Below are positions 1 to 11,900 of a stretch of 64,000 bases of DNA, one piece after another. This DNA comes from Astropecten irregularis (lineage: Eukaryota; Echinodermata; Asteroidea; Paxillosida; Astropectinidae), in NCBI GenBank assembly GCA_963971285.1, contig OZ020254.1, positions 12,834,001 to 12,898,000 on the forward strand. Direction: 5' to 3'. Positions within the stretch are counted from its first letter, which is position 1. Each line of letters opens with the position of its first letter. The notes beneath the pieces were generated by a model that saw nothing but the letters and a program-made list of their open reading frames with translations, was not told the DNA's origin and ran no database searches. A program made the translations under genes and the position numbers.

Positions 1-78
1 AAAGCCTTGCTTGCACAAGCCATCAGCTCTTCCATAGTGTCGGCACATGGTATAACCTGTAGATGATAAAGGAACAAG

Positions 79-451
79 TTAAAGGTACTGTGTAGTATCA
101 TACTTTGGTAGCATACCGAAACAGAAATCTTCACAGATTTACCTATAACTTACAGGGTGTAAAGATGATGGTGGTAGAAACATACCGTTACAATTTTTCG
201 GCCTGAATTGCAGTATTTATCCAGAAAAGAGTAAAACCAGTGGCCAAAATTATTTTGATCTTTTAAAGATAACAATAAAAGAGAAAACACTTAAGAAATA
301 CTGTGGCTGTTCTTCAGTGTTCTCAAAAAGTGGGCACCGCATAGGACTGAAATTTTCACAGACGACTGTTACTGTACATGTTTCTTCCTTGATATTTTTG
401 CCCATAGATCTGTTTTCTTTGACAAAAACCAAAGTGTTATATTACCTTTAA
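79..451 (-). mobile_element. TTAA element, family B
   Basis: Non-autonomous element bounded by TTAAAGGTA and TACCTTTAA, with the family B end (tatcatactttggt) at one side and internal marks gggcaccg and gatgactgttactg. No coding capacity. TTAA ends suggest a piggyBac-type transposase, by analogy. Confidence 0.8.
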
Positions 452-861
452 ACAGATAAATCAATGTGTCCCTTTAATAGAAAGAGCTTCTCAAAACTAT
501 TTTCCTCTTGCTCCTTAACGTTAACATTTTTTTAAGGGTTTTAGTAAAAGGTAATTAAAGGTGAATGATTTTTGGCGTTGAAAAATGAGAAGTCTTCTAT
601 TTTTTCAATTCTTAATTCTCTTTTTGTTTTCAATTCAACAAACTGTGCTTTATTCAGTTCGTTCCCTGGAGGCCAAATGCCTCTTCATGCTTTTGTTATT
701 GTCCACCTTTGATCTTGCCTACCCCAGACAACTTTGTCCCTATTTGCCCTTTCCCTGACTACACTTGCCCAACCCCACCCTCCATGATTTGTTCTGATCC
801 TCTCATCCATTTAGGTATGTGTATCTTTACTTGCTGTTCTTGTCCTCTTGTCATTTAGCCT

Positions 862-1048
862 TGGATAAAGATCCTGCTACAGTCAAAATGCATCAGGGGC
901 CTATTTCATAAGACTTACGACGCGTCACAGAGTTGGGACGCATCCATACTCTATGGACTCATTGCATCTATGCAACGCGTCGCAAATTGAGTTGTGATGC
1001 GTCACAGAGCTTTATGAAATCGGCCCCAGGCCCTCCAAACTCCAAGCA
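862..1048. mobile_element. GATCCTGCTAGGATC-family foldback split by a hairpin element
   Basis: The outer halves (gataaagatcctgctac and ggccctccaaactccaagc) match the family seen whole at 61.8 kb. Between them, 897-1,026 is a 130-bp palindromic element starting GGGGCCTATTTCAT and ending GAAATCGGCCCC. Confidence 0.65.
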
Positions 1049-1422
1049 TTTTTATTCAGTTCAGTGAATCAAATCGCTGTTAAGACTTTGGTTTCGGAAA
1101 ATAATGTTCACTTTTGTTTTCGTCTGAAATAGTAAAGTAAACCCTGTACCTTGCCACTTTCACTGGAGCCATTTCTGAAGACAGTGACCCTTTTCATTGT
1201 CTCGTTGCAAGGCAACCCCGGTGACTACATCTGCGCTGCAATATATGTAAATGGAATGAAATAATTTAGCAATACTTGTCATAATATTGGTTTTTATTAT
1301 TATTCAAGGTTCAATGTACATATTAATGTTGTTTTTATTAATAACCATTCCTGTCATTGGCAATTGTGTCGCTGTTGAATATGGTGAATAAATAAATAAT
1401 TTAATCATATATAGCACCAAAC

Positions 1423-1555
1423 AGTACTAGCCCCACACATAGGGCTGTTGATGGCTCTCTTTTAAAATCTTTCTTTCTCTGGTCGTCATTCCACAACAGA
1501 GAGAGACAGATTTTAAAAGAGAGCCATCAACAGCCCTATGCTATGTGTGGGACTA
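1423..1555. mobile_element. Short hairpin element (133 bp)
   Basis: About 45-bp arms form an almost perfect inverted repeat (gggctgttgatggctctc on the left and its complement on the right) around a short loop; typical minimal MITE. Confidence 0.75.
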
Positions 1556-1802
1556 CATAGAGTACCTAATGGGTTTTAAGGGAACTATAATTTAACCACA
1601 CTGTTATAATATTGGATTACACGCCATAACTTCACCGTTCACGCTACCCGAGTAACTTGGTCTTGGATTTAAATTAAGGGGCTCCGCGACCACTGCTCTG
1701 AAACCTGATGAGTAGGCCTATGAGAATGACCATGGAAATGATATGATGACCATTGACCTCAGCTTTGTCGTTTCTTTCTGACCCTTAATACGGTAAGGGT
1801 TT

Positions 1803-2300
1803 ACAAGCAGGTCCGATACCTATAAAGGGAATAAAAACAACTTAATAGTTTCTACTGTTCCAAAATGATACTTTTTACTTTCAGCAAATGTTCCCGAGTC
1901 CTTAAATCCCCAGATAGAAGAATTCTGTGCAACATTTCAGAGCCAAAAATACAATTTTCTTACCTGTTTGTTGCAAACTTCAAAACTGACAGACAAAACA
2001 GTTTGGAAAGAATTCCACTGATGACCATAATTTGTACACAACTCTATGGAACCAACAGAGGGCGTTTTTAGCAAGATGGCTGCCGCTATATTGGAAGTGT
2101 ACAATTTGTAGGTAAAAAAACCCTGTAAAACTCACTTTTCAGATATGCTACCCAAGTTTTCCACACCTGAGATTGAAGTTCATCATAATTTGTATCCAAT
2201 AAGTTAACTCTTGAAGGATATAATCCTGTTTCCGTCATGGTCATCAGTGGAATTCTTTCCAACAGTTTTATTCCCTTTATAGGTATCGGACCTGCTTGTA
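1803..2300. mobile_element. Inverted-repeat element carrying a nested insertion
   Basis: Outer ends acaagcaggtccgatacc and its complement enclose the element. The segment 2,005-2,260 is a second element inserted into it. A fragment of the same outer family recurs at 16.39-16.60 kb. Confidence 0.75.
2005..2260. mobile_element. 256-bp element with 8-bp target duplication
   Basis: Ends GGAAAGAATTCCACTG and its complement, flanked on both sides by AACAGTTT (1,997-2,004 and 2,261-2,268). The 8-bp duplication fits a hAT-type integration. A second copy lies at 5,361-5,616. Confidence 0.8.
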
Positions 2301-3200
2301 CACCGTTACCCTTAATACTTAATAGGGGCCTATTAAAAAGGCCCTATATTATTAATAATGATGTAGGCCTAGGCCCTAATGACAGTGTGCTAGGCCAGGG
2401 CTAACTGTTAGGCCTACAGTGAATGAGTTGGCTCAGGTTAGAACTTGGATACCACTTTATATGGACATTATTTAGGCCCCTAAACCCCAGGATTACCATA
2501 ATAAGGTCTTAAGGAGTAATATTATAGGGATCCGGTTAATGGATCTAGTCAATAATAACCAACGCCTACCGTTTTCCTGTGGTGAAACTTGTGTGACTTG
2601 ACTTAAAATATCAAGCATTTCGTACAGTACAGACTTTGTATACACATTGCATTAAGAACAGATTCAGTCGTGCCGATAGAGGGCGCCAAACCACCTAAAG
2701 ACTTTGAGAAGTTTATTAATGTCTGTGGAAATATTCCAAATTTGTTGTTTATTTCTGTTTAAGACCTTATTCACACTGACTGAAAAGTGAAATAATCAAA
2801 ATTCCGGATGGTAGCCCCCTACTGCGATTTGACACCCCACATCCATGTTACTCTCGCTCCGCCCATCAACTTTACACCCACAAGATAATAGAGGGCGTTC
2901 AGAGAGGGCGCTGTTTCCAGTTGAACATGTGGGTATTTAACTTCACGTGTGTCGTTAATTATGTTGTATTTTCATCATTAAATAATTCGTTATTTATGTC
3001 AATGTGTGGCAATTGAACTTTGAAGCAAGGGAATTTCTTTCTCAGGTAGGTCTAATCCCTTGTTGAGTTTAATTCACTTGAGTCAATAAGCCTTTTAATC
3101 GATTGTAAAGTTCCTGTTACTGTTTTTTAATATGCACGACCACACACTGACACAGCATGTGCAACGGCCGTGTGAGCTGAGGGGATAGGCAAAACGTTTA
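2301..3200. other. Intergenic stretch with no recognised feature
   Basis: I see no gene or clear repeat border here. It includes several short agagggcg boxes (2,670, 2,890, 2,905), also common inside nearby repeats. Confidence 0.4.
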
Positions 3201-3202
3201 GT

Positions 3203-3245
3203 TACATCGCTACTCTCAGATCCAGGATCTGAGAGTAGCGATGTA
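3203..3245. repeat. Perfect 21-bp inverted repeat with a 1-bp loop
   Basis: Arms tacatcgctactctcagatc and the exact complement meet around a single base, directly upstream of the hAT-type element. Could be a foldback relic. Confidence 0.85.
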
Positions 3246-3273
3246 TCTGGGCCCTGTTTACGGGTCTAAGTTT

Positions 3274-3898
3274 GGGGTTAGTGTAGTTTACACCACTCGT
3301 ATTATTTTCAGTATTTATTTAGCTTCTACCATAAACTAACTCACCTGAATACGTTACTTGTCCTCTTCAATGTCTGCAAGCTTAAATTTGTGGAAAGAGG
3401 GCAGGGCTTTGATTTTTGAGGGAAATTATGGGGTAAAACGGTATAAAGGCGATGCGACATATTTTGCAGACGAAATGCTTAGCTTAGCTGTAGAAAGTCT
3501 GGTTTCCGCCCTTATTTCGATGAGCCTTGATGTGTTGGGTCTGGTACCAGACTAACTGGACCAGATCATCGGTGATTGGCTGCTGAAAAAGTTGCCTGGT
3601 AAATCCCGCTTTGTGATTGGTCGAGAGTGTCATAGACTTTACCAGAGGGAGTAAGATTATTATTTTGCACAGGTAGTTCGTGTCAAAATGGCGTAAACGC
3701 GACTGAAAAGCTGTGTTCAACTTCGCAATAAGTGGGTAAGGAAACCTTCTTTTTTCACTGGAATATTGCCGAAATATGTTCATTTTAGGGCTTACAGGAC
3801 CCATGAATATTTGCTTTAAGTAACAAATCTCATTTTGGAACTGTAGAAGCTAAATAAATACTGAAAATAATACGAGTGGTGTAAACTACACTAACCCC
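3274..3898. mobile_element. hAT-type non-autonomous element, 8-bp duplication
   Basis: Inverted ends GGGGTTAGTGTAGTTTACAC...complement, with subterminal attatttt cagtatttattt repeats; flanked by CTAAGTTT on both sides (3,266-3,273; 3,899-3,906). An internally shortened relative lies at 49,343-49,544. Short open frames inside are not recognisable proteins. Confidence 0.82.
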
Positions 3899-3910
3899 CT
3901 AAGTTTAATA

Positions 3911-4783
3911 TAGCCTTGACCAAGGCTATGAGTATGAAGCTGTTCCCGGCCGGCCGTACTGTCCCCGTAGTGTACGTACTGCGTACCGAGCCAGCTAGCT
4001 GCACGGATACGTACCGTCCATACGTACACGCATATACGTACAGTATCCACCCCCAGTTGAGACTGGATCATAGCCTTGACGCAACCGTCAGTCTTTTCTT
4101 ATGTGTTTCTTTACATTTTCGGCCAATATTGGCCGAAGAATTTTTTATGTGCATATTATAAACGGTATCCAATCAAGCAGCGTGATCTTTGACCGGATAT
4201 GCATATTCATGAGCTTTTCACTGTGTGTAGGCCTACGTGTGACGATGGTACGGCATGTCAGTACATGTAGGCCTATAATTGTAGCGTATACAAAACAATG
4301 GCGGTGTCGCTGACTCGACTCGTTCGTTTATCCGAGAAGTAAATGTTAGTCTCAACTCTGGCGTCGATAAAATACGACAGAAATATTGAGGATTTTCCAC
4401 CTGAGTAGCGGACTGCCCTCCGGTACTTTCTTGAAGGACACGACGATTTGGTAAATTTGCCGACCAGATTCCGGAAATCTCAGCGCCATAAGATTGTGCA
4501 GTACTTATAAATATTCATTTTTCTCGACAGCCGTTATCCAATGAGAGAAGACTGTTTACCATAGCGGCTATAATTACCATAATAATCAAATAGCGCTTGC
4601 GTCAAGGCTATGATCCTGGCTGAACCGGGGCCGGCGGTTACCGACGTATGCGTGTGTGCGTGGCCGGTCGTGTGGGTGCATGCATGGTACATCCATGCAG
4701 CTCAGCTAGCGGTACGTACCGGGGACCGGGTGCCACGTACTGATCGCTCGCAGGGAACAGCTTCATAGCCTTGGTCAAGGCTA
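3911..4783. mobile_element. Long palindromic element with 9-bp duplication (Mutator-like size)
   Basis: Ends TAGCCTTGACCAAGGCTA, with the same motif repeated as an inner pair (tagccttgacgcaa at 4,071; complement near 4,600). Flanked by AGTTTAATA at 3,902-3,910 and 4,784-4,792. A 9-bp duplication is typical of Mutator-like elements; family assignment is inference. Confidence 0.75.
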
Positions 4784-4867
4784 AGTTTAATACTGATAGG
4801 CCTACTTACAAACTGAAAACAGAACAATTGCCGTACACTGCAATTTACTTCATGCTCCAATCTTTAA

Positions 4868-5160
4868 CCCTAACCCTCCTCAATCCTCCAAAATCCTTCT
4901 GGTGTTTTGGAGGATTTCGGAGGATTCAGGATATAATGTCATTTTCAAGTGAGGACCACTTGAGGAGTTGCAAGGATTCAGGATAAACGCATTTTTTGAG
5001 GTATGGCCACCGAAGGATTCTGAAGGATTCAGGATTCAGGGTCCTCTCATTTTGAGTATAAGTGAGATCACTGGAGGATTATGGAGGATTCAGGATGAAC
5101 GCAGTTTTTAAAGTGTGACCATTGGAGGATTATGGAGGATTCAGGATGGTACTCAGTAAA
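4868..5160. repeat. Imperfect tandem repeat, unit about 60-65 bp
   Basis: Four to five units share tggaggattatggaggattc and a gaacgca/tttt segment; diverged, so old or relaxed. Confidence 0.7.
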
Positions 5161-5240
5161 ATGCCCCTAGGGGGTTAGGTTAATAAGGAGTAAGCAATAG
5201 AGCCTAGGCCAGGGCTGCAGTAGCGTGACAATTGATATGG

Positions 5241-5616
5241 GAAGAATTCCACTGATGTCAATCATGTGTACACAAACCTATGGCACCGACAGATGCTGTT
5301 TTGAGAAAAATGGCTGGCGCTGTATTCAAAATGTATAATTGTAGGTCAATAAAACCCCATGGAAAGAATTCCACTGATGACCATAATTTGTGCACAACTC
5401 TATGAAACCAACAGAGGGCGTTTTGAGCAAAATGGCTGCCGCTGTATTGGAAGTGTACAATTTGTAGGTAAAAACCCTGTTAAACTCACTTTTCAGATAT
5501 GCTACCCAAGTTTTCCACACCTGAGATTGAAGTTCATCATAATTTGCATCCAACAAGAGTTAACCCTTGGAGGATATAATCCTTTTTCCGTAATGGTCAT
5601 CAGTGGAATTCTTTCC
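5241..5616. mobile_element. Two adjacent copies of the GGAAAGAATTCCACTG element
   Basis: 5,361-5,616 is near full length; 5,241-5,360 is a truncated, more diverged copy in the same orientation, sharing the agaattccactgatg start and gtaggt-aaaaccc segment. Confidence 0.7.
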
Positions 5617-5839
5617 ATCAAATATAATTATAACAATAAGTTGCTTAAATACTGGTGCATTTAGCTCCTGGCCCTCCCTCCCTTTATGTTTTGCCCTAGG
5701 CACTACTCACTAACTTACTAAACATGCTAATGAGTAAAACTAAACTTTACCCGTTTTAGTAAACCTAATGGCTATTTCTGTCGAGTCTATTCTAAATGTA
5801 ATTCCTTTTGCAGTTGGCGCTATTGAGCAAGGTTTCATA

Positions 5840-5944
5840 ATGGACGAAGAAAATTTCCCCCGGGGCTGTGGGGATAAGAAGGCAGATTCATCCCAGAAGA
5901 AGGCATCCGTCAAGAGAAAAAGGGAAGAAGATATTCTCTTCAAG
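5840..5944 (+). CDS. PDCD11: PDCD11 coding exon 1 (N-terminal tail)
   Basis: Residues 1-35, beginning MDEENFPRG and ending in a KRKREED basic-acidic stretch likely to act in nucleolar targeting. Donor FK|gtaaga, phase 0. The transcribed exon may start at 5,814 after a ttttgcag acceptor, which would put the cap site in an unseen upstream 5'UTR exon. Confidence 0.88.
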
Positions 5945-8900
5945 GTAAGATGTGTCAAATGTGTCTGTGACAGGAATTGTATACACAACAAAATATTAAT
6001 ACGAGTTGTCATTGATATTATTAGATAAGAATGTCAGACAAGTCGACTGCAGGACAATACAACTCAAGACAAGTGAACCACAAAAATGACAAAGACAACT
6101 TGACTCCGAGACAGCTCGACCGCATTTCTGCCAATGCGATGCATGGTACGGTGTAGGAGACATACCTGTCAAAAATGTGTCGCATCCTCAGAAATGGAGT
6201 TGACTTGTCTCAGAGTGGAGTTGTCTTTGTGGTCGAGCTGTCTTGGAGTGGAGTTGTTTCTGTGGTTGACTTGTCTCGAGTCGAGTTGTGTCGCAGTTGT
6301 ACTGTCCGGTGCCCATAACTGTTATGTCACTTTTTCAGAGTATGTACATACTGTGTTTTTTTTGGGGGGTCTCTTAGCATACAGCTTTGATGATATGAAA
6401 TATGGAGACAACATCGCTGGTTATCACTCAGTTATATGTACATGTTCCTAATGAGTTTTCTATTTGTTTGTATTTGTTAATGGCCTGGGGTCGATTTCAC
6501 CAAACTCATCATAACTCACTGTCAATCATAGGGCTTATGATGCATTGCAGCCCCATGTAGGAAATGATGGGTTATCATGGTTATCCTTTGCAACTCGCGT
6601 CACGGTCGATCGTAGGCCTTAGTGAAATTGACCCCTGGTTATGTTCTGCCTTGACTGCCATACTGTCAGACTATGTGTTAAAGGGATGGTACAGAACTGG
6701 TTTTTGCGACAAAACAGTTGCTGACAGTGAAAGCACATTATGTAATCCATCACATACCTTAACTGACAAACCTGTAGATTGTTTGAGGTCAATCAGTCAT
6801 CTGGGTCACGAAAAAATTGTGAAATAGAGAACTGTACACATTTCAAGGAATGAATAAAACGCTTCGAAGCGATTTATTCCAATCGGAAAATAGTTTCGTT
6901 TATTTCTCAACGAATATTGCATTTCAGACAAAAACATTTTATGGGATGTTTTCTCCTATCATCACCATTATACTGTGTAAGTTTTATGTGAATCTGTGAT
7001 CATGAAGTGTATTTTGTCTTACCAATTCTGTACCATCCCTTTAAATGCAGTTAATTTTGAGGCTAATAATTCCTTTGTTTTGTATCTAACCTCAGGATGA
7101 CAAAGCTGCTTCAGGCAAGAAAACAAAGAAACAGAAAAATAAGGAGGAGAAGCGATCCAAACAGCAGAAATTGAGCAAAGATGAGAGAGACGACAAAGAG
7201 CTACAGTACCTGGCAGAGGATCTTGGTGTTGGGGAAGAACTCAATGCCCAAAGTGACACCAATCCTAGATTGAAACGACTCTCTCCGAAGGTAAGCACCA
7301 AACTCTCACTTCTGTTAAGCCAAGCCAGAGGGGTCTTTTTGGACACCCTGTTTGCTGCTGATAATATCCTGTTTCATAAGCAGTTAAAGGGAGCATATAG
7401 GGTTTGCAAGGCCTCCAAAAAATATAATTGAGTTTGAGACAGAAAATGGACTCAAACGTTTGTAAACAGTGCAAACAGTCACCTTGGGAAATCTTGGTTC
7501 ATCGGATGCTGGGTTTTTCAAGGAAATCAGTATTGATCTCGGGGTATTAAAGATCAAAACCATTCTTCGTGTTTTATAAGAAAAACTGAGTCGGGGTTTT
7601 GCTATTTTCTCGTGACTCAGATGTCCGATTGAGCTCAAATTTTCACAGGTTTATTATTTCATGTACATGTTTGATCAGACAACGTATGAGTGCTGTCCTG
7701 TGACTTTTACCAATCATGTTTTGTACCTTTAACATATTTCAGAATTTGGTTAAGATGTCCAAAAGACCAGGGGCCGATTTCACTAACGCTTTGCGATCAT
7801 CGTAAAGCCCAAATCCATCGCTAAACGGAAAATTCCTACACAAAGTAGCGATCAATTTTCCGTTTAGCGATGGATTTGGGCTTTACGATGATCGCAAAGC
7901 GTTAGTGAAATCGGTCCCTGGGCCTAATTTAATGGAATCTGTTACCGTAAGCAAAAAATCTTTGATAACGATGGCAACCTTTTCTTGTTTACGCTTAGCG
8001 TATTTCATGGGAGAGTTGTCTTTCTTGCTATGCTAAGCAAGAACTATCGTCAGAATGCAAAATATGGCAGCATGTTAGCAGAAAAAAATCAAGGTCAACC
8101 TACAAACTCTTCGCTTACCAAAAGTCTTGCGTACGGATTCCGTGAAATAGATTTCACGCGTAGCAGTGCCCGTAAGCACAAAAATAGGCCGTAACGGATT
8201 CCTTGAAACTGGCCCCAGAAATAATGGTGGGAAAAAGTGAGCAAGCATCTAGACATTTTCTACTGAGCGTTGATCTTTGAAAGGAGCTTTATATTTCCTT
8301 GCCACTGAGACAAGCCTACTCTTGTGACAAGATCTCACCTGTGTAAAGTTATAATACATGATTGGTAAAGGTCACAGAACAGCACTCACACTTTGTCTGA
8401 TCCAATATGTGCATGAATTAATACACCTGTGAAACAGACATCTGAGTCAAAAGAAAATAGCGAAATCCCGAAAAGAATGGTTTTGATCTTACCGCGAGAT
8501 CAAAACTGTTTTTTGGTCTTTGTTTTACAATTTTTTTGATAGATACATCATTTCAGGCTAAAATATTGTTTCTACCAATACCATCTTCATACCCTGAAAG
8601 TGATACAGAAATCTGTGAACATTTCTGCTTGGGTATGTTACTAATCCTGTACTGTACCTTTAAATCTGTTAAACCTGTTTATTTCTTTTCATCCAGACCA
8701 TTTCAGAGGACATGTTGCTGATGGGAGTTGTGAAGGAGGTTCACGAGTATGAGATTGTCGTTAGTCTTCCCAAATTGATGACGGGTTACGTACAGATCAC
8801 AGATGTATCATCAACGTACACAAAGCTGCTAGAGAACCTCAGTGATGATCAGATGGATCCCATGGATGACCAACAGGTAGCAGTGTGTCTACGTTCTTAT

Positions 8901-11900
8901 CATAATAACATCACATTTATTGCAGCAGACACAGTAATGTAAGAATTATTACTCTATAAAACCTGTTGATACCCGTTGCGGTGAATTCTAAAAACATTTG
9001 TATTCATACTTTTCAAAATATAGCATGACATGCAGCGCAAACAAGAGTATGATACATGGTTGAGCGGTAACAGTTTCAGAAGTAAACATCACCTAGAGTT
9101 GACAATTACTTGGCAAATATGTATGCTATCGAGCAGCAACTTGCACTGAAATGTGGATGTACCCTATCCGTTGATACCTCATGCGGAAATTCCGAAAAAA
9201 AATGTATTCATAATTTTCAAAGTATAGCATGACATGCAGTGCAGTGCAAACGAGTGGCAGCCTAACGACAACACTATGATAAACAGTTGAATGTCTGGTT
9301 TATCTAAATTTGTTAAATTGCCAACTTGTGAATCAATTCCACAGGGCCGTAGTTTTGATTCACAACGTTGTTATAAATCAAACGTACGAACTGATTACCT
9401 GCACTGACCTGCATGCACGTATATGTACATAAAGACCTCTCAGTAACAATGTCTTGGGAATCCTGTAAAGGCTGTGACAGTGTGAGTTGTGTGCGGACCT
9501 CGTTCTGTAGCGCGATACATCGTCTCCATGACACACTGTTGAATATGTATGATTACCTGCACTGGCCTGCACACACGAACCTGTACGTGTATGTTAATTT
9601 GGCTGTGCCTCACTTCAAACGTAACGCATGCGCAGTGTGTTTCCCCCCATTTTTGGGTAGAGGTTAAATAGGATTCCCAAGACGTTGTTGTAGACTGGTC
9701 AATACGTACGTGCGTACAGATCACAGTGCGGATCACCGGTATTCAAGTATCCACAGCAACAACGTCGTGAACCAAGACTACAGAGCCGTCCACACATTAC
9801 TCTGATTTTTGACCTTTGTTTCTTGCAGAAAATGAAGACTCTTCAAGATTTGTACGAGGTCGGGAGTCATGTGACCTGTAAGGTCAAGTCCTTGGGGTCA
9901 ACTAAACAGGGATATCAGAGGATCCATCTGACTCTTGACCCGCAGGCCGTCCATGGTCATCTCACCCTTAATATGCTTCAGCCTGGAATGGTGAGGATTT
10001 AAAGATACTCATTTGAGGCAGTGGAATATTGGAACTGATTGTAATACATTTAAAGGTTCACTGTAATCCAATTTGGGAAAGGGATGAAAGTGCTTTAAAA
10101 TTATTGCTTAATACATAATTAATGACAATATCAATTATATTTTGTATGTAAACTGTGCTTAATTTTTACGAAACAGTTACAAAATCGATGCATGTATGCC
10201 CCGCCCTTCAAAAAAGTCCCCCCTTGGAACTGATCCACGCAACAATAGCATGTGACGTCACCTACAGAACTAGTATAGGCTTGCACCACAGTATACTGCG
10301 TGGCGTTCTGCATGTGACGTAGCAAGGTTTTTCGTCGCGAAAAGTGGTGCTCAATTATGGGTCTAAAATACCTTCTTTCTTTATACACAATATTTTTAGC
10401 GTTAACAAAGATAGACAGGTTGAGTTTTATAATAGTATGCAAATTAGGCTTGCCCTTCACCGACGTGGATGAGCACTGTATACTCAGTGCTTGTGAGAGC
10501 ACGTGAAAAAAATCACATGCTGGCTCAGGTGGGATTCGAACCCACGACCTCCTGCTTACTAGTGCAGATGCCTTACCTGCTAGGCCACTGAGCTAGCTGG
10601 GGTCTGCAGGGTGAATCGAATCCAATATCGCGGCTGGTACCGCAGTAAATCATGAATATTAAATGATTTTTGGTCGGGAAATAGATAATATGCAAATAAG
10701 GCTTGCCCTTCACCGACGTGGATGAGCACTTCACGTCGGTGAAGGGCAAGCCCAATTTGCATATTATCTATTTCCCGACCAAAAACAATTTAATATTCAT
10801 GGTTTATAACAGTAAATATGTATTTAACTTCAGATGTGTTTTTATTACAGTGTACCTTTTACTGGTATATTAAAAAATCCTTCTTAACTGAATAATTTTG
10901 ATCCATATGTATTCTAGTTTATTCTATATGTGTTTCACTTTACTGCACAGGTTATTACTGGCAATGTTATCAGTGTTGAAGACCATGGCTATGTTATAGA
11001 TGTTGGCGTTTCTGGCGTGAACAGCTTCTTGAGCAACCGTGATGCAGAGACTTTCATCAAGATGAAAAACCAAGGTAACGTCCATATTGCTCTTGGTCCC
11101 AACACGACAAATAACTGTCTATCACATCAAGCCTTGAATTTAATGGAGGCCACAGAGGCCATGGCCTTCGTTGCCCTGGTTCTTGGCCTTCGTGCCACCT
11201 TATAATGTTTCCATAGGCATTATGATTTTCCAATGGAAGTGGCCCTTGCCATTGAAAAGTGGTCTTGCCCCTTTTCAGATCCAAATTCCAGGCATGTCAC
11301 ATGAATATTTATTTTGCCTCAGAATTTCACCATGTAAAAATATGTCTTTTAAACATACTATCATACTTTGGCAGCATACCAAAACAGAAGCCTTCACATA
11401 TTTACCTATAACTTACAGGGTATAAAGATGGTGATTGTAGAAACATACTGTTAGAATATTATCTGCCTGAAATGCTGTATTTATCCAGAAGAGAGTAAAA
11501 CCAATGACCCAAAACAATTTTGCTCTTCAGAACATCAAAAATAACGATGGCAAGATTTAAAAAATACTCTGACCGTCTTTCACTGATGTTTCATTGGGCA
11601 CTGTATGGGACTGAAAATTTCACAGATGACTGTTACTGTATCTTCCTTGATATTTATGCCCATGAATCTGCATTTCTTTGACAAAAACCAAAGTATGATA
11701 TTACCTTTAAAGATATGCGATAACAGAGAATGATTTGGTGAAATATATTTGTTTGTTTTTTCAGGCCAACCATTGTTTACTGCTCAGCCAATCAAATGCT
11801 TGATCAAGGAAGTGAAAGCAAATGGAAGATCCCTGGTGCTCACAGCCAATCCCAAGTCTGTTGCTAAGGCAACAGCCAGCAGGTCATCTCATGATAATTT

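Noticed and set aside
3484-3804. 106-codon minus-strand open frame
   Set aside because: Lies inside the hAT-type element at 3.27 kb, has no recognisable domain, and is broken in the related copy at 49.35 kb.
4866-4880. Telomere-like taaccctaaccct
   Set aside because: Only two units, also seen once near 41,309; too short to be an interstitial telomere.
5768-5839. Upstream in-frame ATG extending PDCD11 by 24 residues
   Set aside because: The added peptide is hydrophobic and not like the family's N-terminus, and a good 3' splice signal (ttttgcag at 5,806-5,813) lies between this ATG and the chosen one.
9440-9736. 98-codon minus-strand open frame
   Set aside because: Falls in an inverted-repeat region and has no protein-like pattern; several frames overlap there.
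10521-10600. Functional tRNA gene
   Set aside because: A and B boxes are present, but the same sequence recurs in diverged copies with the same non-tRNA flanks, and the anticodon stem pairs poorly. It is a tRNA-derived repeat. The same applies to the tRNA-like units at 12.48, 24.2, 40.63, 51.05, 53.08 and 56.37 kb.
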